In this document: positions 8,329 to 16,053 of the stretch, in pieces
Position numbering within the stretch: position 1 is the stretch's first letter
Layout of the letters: each line of letters opens with the position of its first letter
NCBI GenBank assembly: GCA_937969515.1
Contig: CALBVX010000119.1
Span: forward strand, 1 to 43,358
DNA: 43,358 bases
Direction: 5' to 3'
Origin: an uncultured Croceitalea sp.
Lineage (GTDB): Bacteria; Bacteroidota; Bacteroidia; Flavobacteriales; Flavobacteriaceae
Notes under the pieces: generated by a model
Told to the model about the DNA's origin: nothing
What the model saw: the letters and a program-made list of their open reading frames with translations, nothing else
Databases searched by the model: none
Program-made: the position numbers and the translations under genes

Positions 8329-10602
8329 TTATTTTTCAATTCTGGCAGGCTCAACAGAGCTATCATGTTCTGTATAATATAGCTCTAAAAGCTTCATGGT
8401 AGCCTCAATCATATCCTTACTTTCGGTTAGAAGTGAGAAATATAACGAAGTGTTTTTTGGACTTGATTCCTCCGTACGTGTTCTAGCTACTTGTGTTTCT
8501 ATTTTGTCGGATACCAAATCAAAATACTCTTGCTTTTTATTCAGAAGGGCTCCGATATTTTGAAAATTTCTACTACTGAATATATCGGTACTATCTTTTA
8601 AAAGTCCTTCTAAATGATTATCCAAATCTTTTAGTTCTTTAATTTGATTGTATTTCAATTTACGATGATTGTTGTTGACATGGGTGTAACTGATCTTAGC
8701 GATATATTCTAGCGATTGTGCCAAATCTTGCAAATGGCCTAGCATAACAATATAAAAGTTACTTGCCCCACCGACGCTCGATTCATCTAAATTTTTAATA
8801 AAATAATAGATATTATCTTGAAGGCCGTCAACCTCTTTTGAGAGTTTAGACATTCCTTTTTTATTCTTTTTAAGATCATCAATATTGTGTTTTGCCAACC
8901 CATTGATAGAGCTTGTATAAATCTTGTTGCTTCGCTTTATAACGTTACCAATGTTATCGGCACTTTCTTCAATGACCCCTTGAATAGAGCTGCTCTCAGC
9001 TCTTCTTAAGCTGTCTTCAGCTTTGGTGACCTTGGTTTTCTTGTTATGAGCGATATAATTGCGTAGTAAAAGTCCTGCAGCTAAAACCAGTAGAACCAAT
9101 AAGGCAACAAAACCACCGAAATGAAGGATAGTGGCAATAATAGCCGCAGCAGTAAAAGCGCTAAATGCAGTAAAAAACCATCCGCCAATTACATTAAGTA
9201 CCCCGGCAACCCGATATACCGCGCTTTCGGCCCCCCAAGCACGATCTGCCAAAGAGGTTCCCATGGCGACCATAAAGGTCACATAAGTAGTAGAAAGAGG
9301 TAATTTCATTGAGGTTGCAATCGATATTAATACACTGGCGACCATTAAATTTACCGCCGCCCTTACCAAATCAAAAGCAGGCAAATCTTGTACCTTGCTT
9401 TTTGGAACATAGGTGTAGGGCACCGCAAATCGTTTGTCTATTTTATTTTTTAGGTTTTCAGGTAAAATTGTGGAGAAACCTTCAAAAGCAGAAACACTAA
9501 GTTTTACGATTTGTCGTGAAATAAAATTAGGCTGAAATCTTTCATCGCCCTCATCTTGTCTGGCAAGATCAACACTGGTTTTCACCACACTTTTTGCCTT
9601 TGAAGAAAACCATAATGTTACGACCATTACCCCGCCAGATAAAAGCAATAATAAAGTTGGGGTTCTTACTGCTGCAGATAAACCTTGCATATTAAATTCA
9701 GATGCGGCGATTCCTGAACCTTGCCAATCTTGAAAAGATTGTAGCGCTGCAATGGGCACCCCAATAAAATTTACAAGATCGTTACCGGCGAAGGCCATGG
9801 CCAGGGCAAAGGTGCCCAAAATAATAACGACCGTATAAATATTCCATTTTAAAAATGTTGAAAAAATCCAAGAAAGCAATGTCCAGAAAAATAAATTGCC
9901 GACAATGAACAGTTCTGGAGATTCGCTAATGAACTGGGTTATAGATTCATCAAAAATAGCGGCGCTCTTAAGGCCTTTTACGATGATAAAGTAAATAATG
10001 GCAGTTATCGCCAGACCACCAAAAATAGACTCTACCCATTTTGGTTGGTTTTTATATTGAAAAGAGATGAGAACCCTTGAAATAAATTGCACTATTGCCC
10101 CTATGGTAAAGGCGATAAAGACCGAAAGCAAAATTCCGAAAATAATTTGGGTGGCTTTCTCGGTATTTATATAATTGTTGAGGTCAGAAAAGCTTCCTTC
10201 GATTCCGTAGATTTTAATAAGCGAGATCGCCACAGCGGCCCCTAATAGTTCGAATACGATGGATACCGTCGTAGAGGTTGGCATACCGAGGGTATTAAAA
10301 AAATCGAGGAGCAGAATATCGGTAATCATTACGGCCATGAAAATGAACATAATTTCTTCAAAAACAAATTCCCCCGGATTGAAAATACCTTTTCTAGCTA
10401 CTTCCATCATACCACTAGAAGACATTGCCCCAAGTGCAATACCTAAACTTGCAACAATCATTACAGTTCTAAAAGTGACGGCTTTCGAACCTATGGCAGA
10501 ATTCAAAAAATTAACGGCATCGTTACTAACGCCAACAACTAAGTCGGTTATTGCTAAAAGACCAAGTGCAACAACCATAAAAATGTAGATATTCTCACCC
10601 AT
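8329..10602 (-). CDS. inorganic phosphate transporter, PiT family, with PhoU-like C-terminal domain
   Basis: The product is 757 residues. The membrane part (residues about 1-500) carries both PiT repeats. The first has GVSNDAVNFLNSAIGSK and MPTSTTVSIVFELLGAAVA; the second has AGNDLVNFIGVPIAALQS and PLSTTYVTFMVAMGTSLADR. These contain the conserved asparagine-aspartate and STT positions that bind phosphate and the coupling ion. Residues about 520-757 are soluble, mostly helical and charged, resembling a PhoU-type four-helix bundle. This tail makes the protein longer than the usual 400-500 residues and suggests built-in regulation of uptake. The DUF6503 gene follows. Confidence 0.9.
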   Translation of the reverse strand: MGENIYIFMVVALGLLAITDLVVGVSNDAVNFLNSAIGSKAVTFRTVMIVASLGIALGAMSSSGMMEVARKGIFNPGEFVFEEIMFIFMAVMITDILLLDFFNTLGMPTSTTVSIVFELLGAAVAISLIKIYGIEGSFSDLNNYINTEKATQIIFGILLSVFIAFTIGAIVQFISRVLISFQYKNQPKWVESIFGGLAITAIIYFIIVKGLKSAAIFDESITQFISESPELFIVGNLFFWTLLSWIFSTFLKWNIYTVVIILGTFALAMAFAGNDLVNFIGVPIAALQSFQDWQGSGIAASEFNMQGLSAAVRTPTLLLLLSGGVMVVTLWFSSKAKSVVKTSVDLARQDEGDERFQPNFISRQIVKLSVSAFEGFSTILPENLKNKIDKRFAVPYTYVPKSKVQDLPAFDLVRAAVNLMVASVLISIATSMKLPLSTTYVTFMVAMGTSLADRAWGAESAVYRVAGVLNVIGGWFFTAFSAFTAAAIIATILHFGGFVALLVLLVLAAGLLLRNYIAHNKKTKVTKAEDSLRRAESSSIQGVIEESADNIGNVIKRSNKIYTSSINGLAKHNIDDLKKNKKGMSKLSKEVDGLQDNIYYFIKNLDESSVGGASNFYIVMLGHLQDLAQSLEYIAKISYTHVNNNHRKLKYNQIKELKDLDNHLEGLLKDSTDIFSSRNFQNIGALLNKKQEYFDLVSDKIETQVARTRTEESSPKNTSLYFSLLTESKDMIEATMKLLELYYTEHDSSVEPARIEK

Positions 10603-10734
10603 ACTAATTCTTGAAAGTAAGCAAAAATGCCATTATAATTTGGCTTATAGGTTAATAAAATGTTACCAAATACCCCGTAAAAATAGCTCTTAAAAAGACA
10701 AAGGAACTTATCTTGGCATAAAATTATACCCTAG

Positions 10735-12093
10735 ATGAATTGGGAAGACTTACTTTCATTAAAACGATTTGGAGACACCGCAAAGAGACTTAGAAAAGAA
10801 CAGGACGAAACTCGTCTCGGTTTTGAGGTGGACTATGACCGCATAATTTTCTCTTCGGCTTTTAGAAGTTTGCAAGACAAAACCCAAGTGGTACCTATGC
10901 CCATAACCGTTGGTTCAAGAAAAGAGTTCGTTCACACCCGTTTAACGCATAGTCTTGAAGTATCCGTTGTAGGTAGAAGTCTGGGTCGGGTCGCTGGTAG
11001 AATGTTATTGCACAAATACCCTGTATTAAAGGATAAGCTTGGATATCAGTTTAATGATTTTGGGGCTATAGTAGCGGCGGCTAGTTTGGCACATGATATT
11101 GGTAATCCGCCTTTTGGGCACAGCGGTGAGAAAGCCATAGGAACTTACTTTAAATCTGGTAAAGGGGGCAAACATAAAGCAGCCCTATCTGCAAAAGAAT
11201 ACCAAGACCTCGTAGATTTTGAAGGGAACGCCAATGGTTTTAAGTTGCTTAACGAATCTCGAAATGGCGTTGAGGGCGGACTAAGATTGAGTTATGCCAC
11301 CCTCGGGGCTTTTATGAAATACCCCAAAGAATCATTGCCCAAGAAACCATCAAAAAATATTATCGATAAGAAATTTGGGTTTTTTCAATCTGAAAAGGAG
11401 TTTTTTTTAGATGTTGTTAATGAATTAGGCCTAAGAAAGAATACGAATAATCCTGAAATCGGGTATCACCGACATCCACTCACATTTTTGGTCGAAGCCG
11501 CTGATGATATTTGTTACACCATTATTGATTTTGAAGATGGTATTAATCTGGGTTTTATTTCTGAGGAGTTTGCCCTGGAATACCTCATAAAGCTGGTGAA
11601 AGATACTATCAACACCAAGAAATATCAAGCGATGCGCTCTATGAGCGACCGCCTGAGTTATCTTAGGGCATTGGCCATTAGTACTTTGATCAAAGACGCT
11701 ACGCGTATTTTTGAAGAAAACGAAACCGAAATATTAAAAGGTAATTTTGATGCTGCCCTATTGGATAAAAGTGCCTATAAAGCGCAGATAACGGATATTA
11801 TAAATCTAAGTATTCAAAAAATATATCAATCTTCAGAGGTTTTAGAAAAAGAGCTTGCTGGGTATAAAATTATCTCTGATATATTAGAAGTTTACACCAC
11901 GGCACTTATCAATAAAAAGGAGGGTCAAGAGACCAGTTATGATAAATTGTTAATCAGATCCTTGCCAGAAAAATATCAAAATACAGATACCACGGTTTAT
12001 CACCTACTTTTAAATACCAGTTGTTTTGTGGCAAGTCTTTCAGATAGTGCTGCTGTTTATATACATAACAAACTTATGGGGAAGCAATTATAA
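10735..12093 (+). CDS. dgt: deoxyguanosinetriphosphate triphosphohydrolase (dGTPase, HD domain)
   Basis: The product is 452 residues. It hydrolyses dNTPs, classically dGTP, to nucleoside and triphosphate. The N-terminal FSSAFRSLQDKTQV and HTRLTHSLEVS (first HD-domain histidine at residue 72) are typical. The HD pair lies at residues 120-121 in SLAHDIGNPPFGHSGE, and a second set of conserved residues appears around EAADDICYTIIDFEDG. Length and motif order fit the bacterial dGTPase family. It is divergent from the phosphate transporter and convergent with the DUF3078 gene. No strong promoter box was found upstream. Confidence 0.92.
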   Translation: MNWEDLLSLKRFGDTAKRLRKEQDETRLGFEVDYDRIIFSSAFRSLQDKTQVVPMPITVGSRKEFVHTRLTHSLEVSVVGRSLGRVAGRMLLHKYPVLKDKLGYQFNDFGAIVAAASLAHDIGNPPFGHSGEKAIGTYFKSGKGGKHKAALSAKEYQDLVDFEGNANGFKLLNESRNGVEGGLRLSYATLGAFMKYPKESLPKKPSKNIIDKKFGFFQSEKEFFLDVVNELGLRKNTNNPEIGYHRHPLTFLVEAADDICYTIIDFEDGINLGFISEEFALEYLIKLVKDTINTKKYQAMRSMSDRLSYLRALAISTLIKDATRIFEENETEILKGNFDAALLDKSAYKAQITDIINLSIQKIYQSSEVLEKELAGYKIISDILEVYTTALINKKEGQETSYDKLLIRSLPEKYQNTDTTVYHLLLNTSCFVASLSDSAAVYIHNKLMGKQL

Positions 12094-12102
12094 CTGATAT
12101 TT

Positions 12103-13200
12103 TTAAAACGAATAATTAAAGCCTACGCCCAAGAATTGTCTGAACTGTATACGCGGTTCGCCCTGGTCTGTAATCGTTCCGTCATCAGCGACAACTTCAT
12201 CAAATTTGATATCATCATCGTAGATAAGATGTGTGCCTATATTTGCCTTTACGTTCTCGTTTACGGTTAGGGTAAATGCCATTTCCCAGTCTACATCAAC
12301 ATTCCCGAAACTTCTGAGGTAGTCGGTGTAGAGATTGACTCTATGATTGAGTGAAACGTTTTTGAATATTTCTTTTTCCCATGTATTCGTAATCAGAAAA
12401 CCAACTTCCATAAAAACCGAATCTCCCTTGTCTACGCCAAACGCGCCTTGTTGCGAAAGCCTTTCGTCTAAAACGAAGGTTGCTTTTTGCGTAAATGGAG
12501 AAATGTATAGATTAAATTTTTTTCCTTCAGGAATATAGGATGTTCCCGCACCAAGAAACAAATAGCCTGGGGCCATAAACCTTGAAATTGGCGTGGTTCG
12601 ATCTGGGTACTTAAAACCATTGGAAAACTGGGTGTTGAAATTCATTTTAACGGAATAGTACCAACTGCTTAGGGTATCTCTTCTAAAACCAAAAGTCGAA
12701 GATAGTTTTACTAGATCATCAGTTTTGCGAAGTTTTCTGCCTTCTTGTGCATTTATTCCATAGCGGAGCCTAAGTTCATTATCCCAATTGATATATCTGA
12801 ATTTGTAGTTTCTGACAAAGTTCAGATTTCCTAGTGCAGAAATGGAGTTATCGCCACCGGCATTCCAGTTTACAAAAGCTACTTCGTTAAGATTGATTCC
12901 GAAATCATTTTTAATATCCCAAAAAGAGGTAGGTACAAATTTTTTAGGCTTTTTTAATAAAGGTTTTGTAGCGTTAAATGAATATTTAGGACTTCTAAGT
13001 TTAACGCCCCTTAAGATGTTTTTAATTTTTTTCTGTTCCCATCGAATCACATGGGTTTCTATCTCGGTCGTATCTGAAGGAATAGTGTCTTGAACCGTAT
13101 TTTGGGCTTCAACAGAAAAAACGCCAAGCATAAAAAGCACTTGTAGTATTAAGAGGTTTCTATTGAAACTCTTCAAGATATGTTTTAATTGCTTTAGCAT
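12103..13200 (-). CDS. DUF3078 outer-membrane protein
   Basis: The product is 365 residues from ATG 13200, which yields a signal region with the hydrophobic stretch LLILQVLFMLGVFSVEAQ. Starting there overlaps the end of dxs by 41 bases; longer starts would overlap more. The body has the DUF3078 signature LNEVAFVNWNAGGDNSIS and alternating aromatic strands, and it ends in Phe (GVGFNYSF). That is consistent with a beta-barrel outer-membrane protein. Its position directly behind dxs in the same direction is a common Flavobacteriaceae arrangement. Function is unknown. Confidence 0.82.
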   Translation of the reverse strand: MLKQLKHILKSFNRNLLILQVLFMLGVFSVEAQNTVQDTIPSDTTEIETHVIRWEQKKIKNILRGVKLRSPKYSFNATKPLLKKPKKFVPTSFWDIKNDFGINLNEVAFVNWNAGGDNSISALGNLNFVRNYKFRYINWDNELRLRYGINAQEGRKLRKTDDLVKLSSTFGFRRDTLSSWYYSVKMNFNTQFSNGFKYPDRTTPISRFMAPGYLFLGAGTSYIPEGKKFNLYISPFTQKATFVLDERLSQQGAFGVDKGDSVFMEVGFLITNTWEKEIFKNVSLNHRVNLYTDYLRSFGNVDVDWEMAFTLTVNENVKANIGTHLIYDDDIKFDEVVADDGTITDQGEPRIQFRQFLGVGFNYSF

Positions 13201-14926
13201 TGAGGCCACAAATATCATATAATTCTTCGACTGTACCTTGTTGTACAAAGGTATCATCAATACCTAAAACTTTAATAGTGCCTTGATAGTTTAAAACATT
13301 TGCTTGATCTAGAACTGCGCTACCAAATCCACCAATTTTACAACCGTCTTCTATGGTAATTACATATTCAAAATTTTCGAATATGCTTTTTAGTATATTC
13401 AAATCTAATGGTTTTGCAAATCGCATATCATAATGTGCAATAGTATCCGTCTTTGAAATATTTTCTATGGCTTTTTGAACTTCATTTCCGATATGCCCTA
13501 ATGAAAGAACGGCTATTTTATTTCCTTTTTTTACCTGCTTTGCAGTGCCAATTTCAATTTCAGAAAAAGATGTTCTCCACGCTATAGTAGTGCCCCTACC
13601 TCTTGGATATCTTATGGCTATTGGGGCATCAAGTCCTTTTTGAGCAGTATACATGATATTTCTAAGTTCACCTTCGTTCATAGGGGCAAAAATGATAAGA
13701 TTGGGAATGCACCTTAAATATGCCAAATCAAAAACCCCATGGTGGGTAGGGCCATCTTGGCCTACGAGTCCTGCGCGGTCTAAACAGAAAATAACGGGCA
13801 GGTTTTGCAATGCGACATCATGTATAATCTGGTCATATGCACGTTGCAAAAAGGTAGAATAGATATTGCAGAATGGAACCAGACCCTCTGCCGCCATGCC
13901 AGCAGCCAAGGTAACTGCGTGTTGTTCTGCAATACCTACATCAAAAGCCCTTTCGGGTAGTTCTTCCATCATATATTTTAAAGAACTTCCAGTGGGCATG
14001 GCAGGAGTGACACCTATGATGTTTTTATTCTTTTTAGCCAATTCTACTATAGTGTGTCCAAAAACATCTTGATATTTTGGCGGTTCTTGCTGAGGACTTT
14101 TCTTTTGGAGCTCCCCGGTGAGTTTGTCAAATTTTCCTGGAGCATGATAAGCTACCTGATTTTCTTCAGCTTTTTTTAGCCCTTTGCCCTTGGTAGTAAT
14201 GATGTGTAAAAGGCGAGGACCTTGAACTGATTTTAAACGCTCCAATTCTTTCAATAAAACTGGTAAATCGTGCCCATCAATTGGACCGGAGTAATTAAGG
14301 TTCAAGCATTCAAAGATATTCTCCTCTTTTGCAGTACCTTTTTTAACATTGGTCAGGTATTTTTTTAATGCCCCGACACTGGGGTCTATACCTATGGCAT
14401 TATCGTTTAAAATAATAAGCACATTGGCATTGGTCACCCCTAAATGGTTGAGCCCTTCAAAGGCCATTCCGCTTGCTATTGATGCATCACCGATTACCGC
14501 AATGTGTTGCTTTTGGGTGTCGCCTTTTAATTGTGAGGCCATTGCCATACCCAAAATAGCAGAAATAGAGGTTGAACTATGACCCGTACTAAAATCGTCA
14601 TATGTACTTTCACTTCGTTTTGGAAAACCACTTATGCCGTTTAGTTGCCGATTAGTATCGAAAATTTCTTTTCTTCCAGTCAAGATTTTATGCCCATAAG
14701 CTTGGTGCCCCACATCCCAAATCAGTTTGTCGTTTGGGGTTTCAAAAACATAATGCAATGCAACCGTCAATTCCACAACGCCTAGACTTGCTCCTAAGTG
14801 GCCTTCTTTTGTAGCAACTACATCAATTATAAATTCACGCAATTCTTTGGCCAGTTTGGGCAATTGTTCTTTTTTCAATTGCCGTAGGTCATTAGGGAGT
14901 TCAATATTTTTGAGAAGTTTTTTCAA
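13160..14926 (-). CDS. dxs: 1-deoxy-D-xylulose-5-phosphate synthase
   Basis: The product is about 588 residues. This thiamine-diphosphate enzyme condenses pyruvate and glyceraldehyde 3-phosphate, the first step of the MEP isoprenoid pathway. Family marks are DVGHQAYGHKILTGR, the TPP motif GDASIASGMAFEGLNH through NDN, the pyrimidine-domain GIAEQHAVTLAAG, and DRAGLVGQDGPTHHG. An ATG exists at 14962, but a -7-like box TATTTTTG lies inside that extension (14940-14947). The TTG at 14926 opens KKLLKNIELPNDL, which fits homologues better, so I favour TTG with moderate confidence. It overlaps the DUF3078 gene. Confidence 0.93.
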   Translation of the reverse strand: MKKLLKNIELPNDLRQLKKEQLPKLAKELREFIIDVVATKEGHLGASLGVVELTVALHYVFETPNDKLIWDVGHQAYGHKILTGRKEIFDTNRQLNGISGFPKRSESTYDDFSTGHSSTSISAILGMAMASQLKGDTQKQHIAVIGDASIASGMAFEGLNHLGVTNANVLIILNDNAIGIDPSVGALKKYLTNVKKGTAKEENIFECLNLNYSGPIDGHDLPVLLKELERLKSVQGPRLLHIITTKGKGLKKAEENQVAYHAPGKFDKLTGELQKKSPQQEPPKYQDVFGHTIVELAKKNKNIIGVTPAMPTGSSLKYMMEELPERAFDVGIAEQHAVTLAAGMAAEGLVPFCNIYSTFLQRAYDQIIHDVALQNLPVIFCLDRAGLVGQDGPTHHGVFDLAYLRCIPNLIIFAPMNEGELRNIMYTAQKGLDAPIAIRYPRGRGTTIAWRTSFSEIEIGTAKQVKKGNKIAVLSLGHIGNEVQKAIENISKTDTIAHYDMRFAKPLDLNILKSIFENFEYVITIEDGCKIGGFGSAVLDQANVLNYQGTIKVLGIDDTFVQQGTVEELYDICGLNAKAIKTYLEEFQ

Positions 14927-14983
14927 AGCCTGTAAAAAGCAAAAATACCCATATTTAAGCACTTAATGTTGCATTCAGATTTG

Positions 14984-14991
14984 TAGTTTTG
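14984..14991 (+). promoter_or_regulatory. -7 box for tadA
   Basis: TAGTTTTG fits TAnnTTTG and ends 23 bases before the preferred tadA start at 15015. No -33 element is obvious. Confidence 0.4.
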
Positions 14992-15014
14992 AAGTCTTAT
15001 GTTCTATGTATTGT

Positions 15015-15464
15015 ATGGAAAATCCTTTTGACGATAATTATTTTATGAAGAAAGCCCTGCAAGAGGCAGAAATGGCTTTTGAACGTGGAGAAGTTCCTGT
15101 AGGAGCGGTAATCGTAGCTAAAAATAGAATAATCGGTAGAGCACATAATCTTACCGAACAACTACATGATGTTACAGCTCATGCAGAAATGCAGGCCATT
15201 ACTTCGGCAGCTAATTTTTTAGGTGGAAAGTACCTTACGGGATGCACTTTATATGTAACCCTAGAACCTTGCCAAATGTGTGCTGGCGCCCTGTATTGGA
15301 GTCAAATCTCGAAAATTGTTTACGCAGCTTCAGATCTGGAAAGAGGATATAGCGTAATGGGAACTACGCTTCACCCCAAGACAGAAGTGGTTTCAGGTAT
15401 TCTTGAAAAGGAGGCTTCTGAATTGTTAAAACGTTTTTTTATTCAAAAACGTAATTTAAACTAA
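15015..15464 (+). CDS. tadA: tRNA-specific adenosine(34) deaminase
   Basis: The product is 149 residues from ATG 15015 (MENPFDDNYFMKKAL). An ATG three codons upstream is possible, but this start fits the family. The enzyme converts A34 to inosine in the tRNA anticodon. The zinc-deaminase motifs are HAEMQAI (metal His and catalytic Glu) and PCQMCAGAL (two metal cysteines), with GEVPVGAVIV near the N-terminus. Length is normal. The gene is divergent from dxs and convergent with the cold-shock gene, with a terminator-like hairpin between them. Confidence 0.94.
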   Translation: MENPFDDNYFMKKALQEAEMAFERGEVPVGAVIVAKNRIIGRAHNLTEQLHDVTAHAEMQAITSAANFLGGKYLTGCTLYVTLEPCQMCAGALYWSQISKIVYAASDLERGYSVMGTTLHPKTEVVSGILEKEASELLKRFFIQKRNLN

Positions 15465-15494
15465 ATAAAAAAACCCTAGTGTTGACCAGGGTTT
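15462..15494 (-). terminator. rho-independent terminator of the cold-shock gene
   Basis: AAACCCT at 15471-15477 pairs with AGGGTTT at 15488-15494. Read on the minus strand, the hairpin is followed by a T-rich run (TTTTTTTATTT). This places it 26 bases behind the cold-shock gene stop and only a few bases after the tadA stop. Confidence 0.6.
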
Positions 15495-15520
15495 ACCATG
15501 TAATAAAGTACAATATTGTA

Positions 15521-15712
15521 TTAGATTACCTGCACTTGGGCAGCAACCATTCCTTTTCTTCCTTCTTCTTCTTGGTATTCTACTTTGTCGCCTTCATTTA
15601 ATTGAATGCCGTTCAATGCTGTTGCATGAACAAAAATGTCTTGTCCGGTATCATCATTTGTAATGAAACCGAATCCTTTTGATTCGTTGAAAAATTTTAC
15701 TGTGCCAGTCAT
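15521..15712 (-). CDS. cold-shock protein, CspA family
   Basis: The product is 63 residues, a single cold-shock domain that binds single-stranded RNA and DNA and acts as an RNA chaperone. RNP1 is KGFGFI and RNP2 is DIFVHA, both intact, with the usual MTGTVKFFNESKG opening. It is monocistronic. The 5' leader towards the next upstream gene is about 80 bases and AT-rich, as is common for cold-shock mRNAs, but no specific element was recognised. A hairpin with a T-run follows the stop. Confidence 0.95.
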   Translation of the reverse strand: MTGTVKFFNESKGFGFITNDDTGQDIFVHATALNGIQLNEGDKVEYQEEEGRKGMVAAQVQVI

Positions 15713-15793
15713 TAAAAAAATATAATTGTTGAGACTCTAAATTAATACAATTCCATAAGAAGCGTATAAAATCGCCTGCAATTTTCGTCATAA

Positions 15794-16051
15794 TTATTGA
15801 TTTCCAGTCTTTTGGCGCTCTTTTTTCTGCATTTTTTCAATATTTTCCTTAGTTAACATATAATCTTTCATTTTTTTGCCTTTACTCTCTTTGTAAAGAA
15901 ATAAAGGCATTGCAATAAGAAAGAGTCCTACAGTACCTGAGCCAATAAACTTATTGGCCAAAAGGGTGTCTTGAGATTTTATGGTAAACCCGTAAATTAT
16001 TGCTGTAAAAGATGCTATTACTATTAAAACGATAAGATGTTTGAACTTCAT
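15794..16051 (-). CDS. small two-helix membrane protein
   Basis: The product is 85 residues. Two hydrophobic helices (about residues 5-23 and 38-53) are followed by a highly basic cytoplasmic tail (KGKKMKDYMLTKEN and a Lys/Gln-rich end). It begins 2 bases after the ClC stop, so it is translationally linked to that gene and belongs to the tail of the aspS operon. I recognise no named family. A role as accessory subunit of the ClC protein is speculation from the spacing alone. Confidence 0.7.
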   Translation of the reverse strand: MKFKHLIVLIVIASFTAIIYGFTIKSQDTLLANKFIGSGTVGLFLIAMPLFLYKESKGKKMKDYMLTKENIEKMQKKERQKTGNQ

Positions 16052-16053
16052 TA

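Noticed and set aside
15713-15793. Cold-box or thermosensor in the cold-shock gene leader
   Set aside because: The leader is AT-rich, but I could not find a conserved box or a stable fold.
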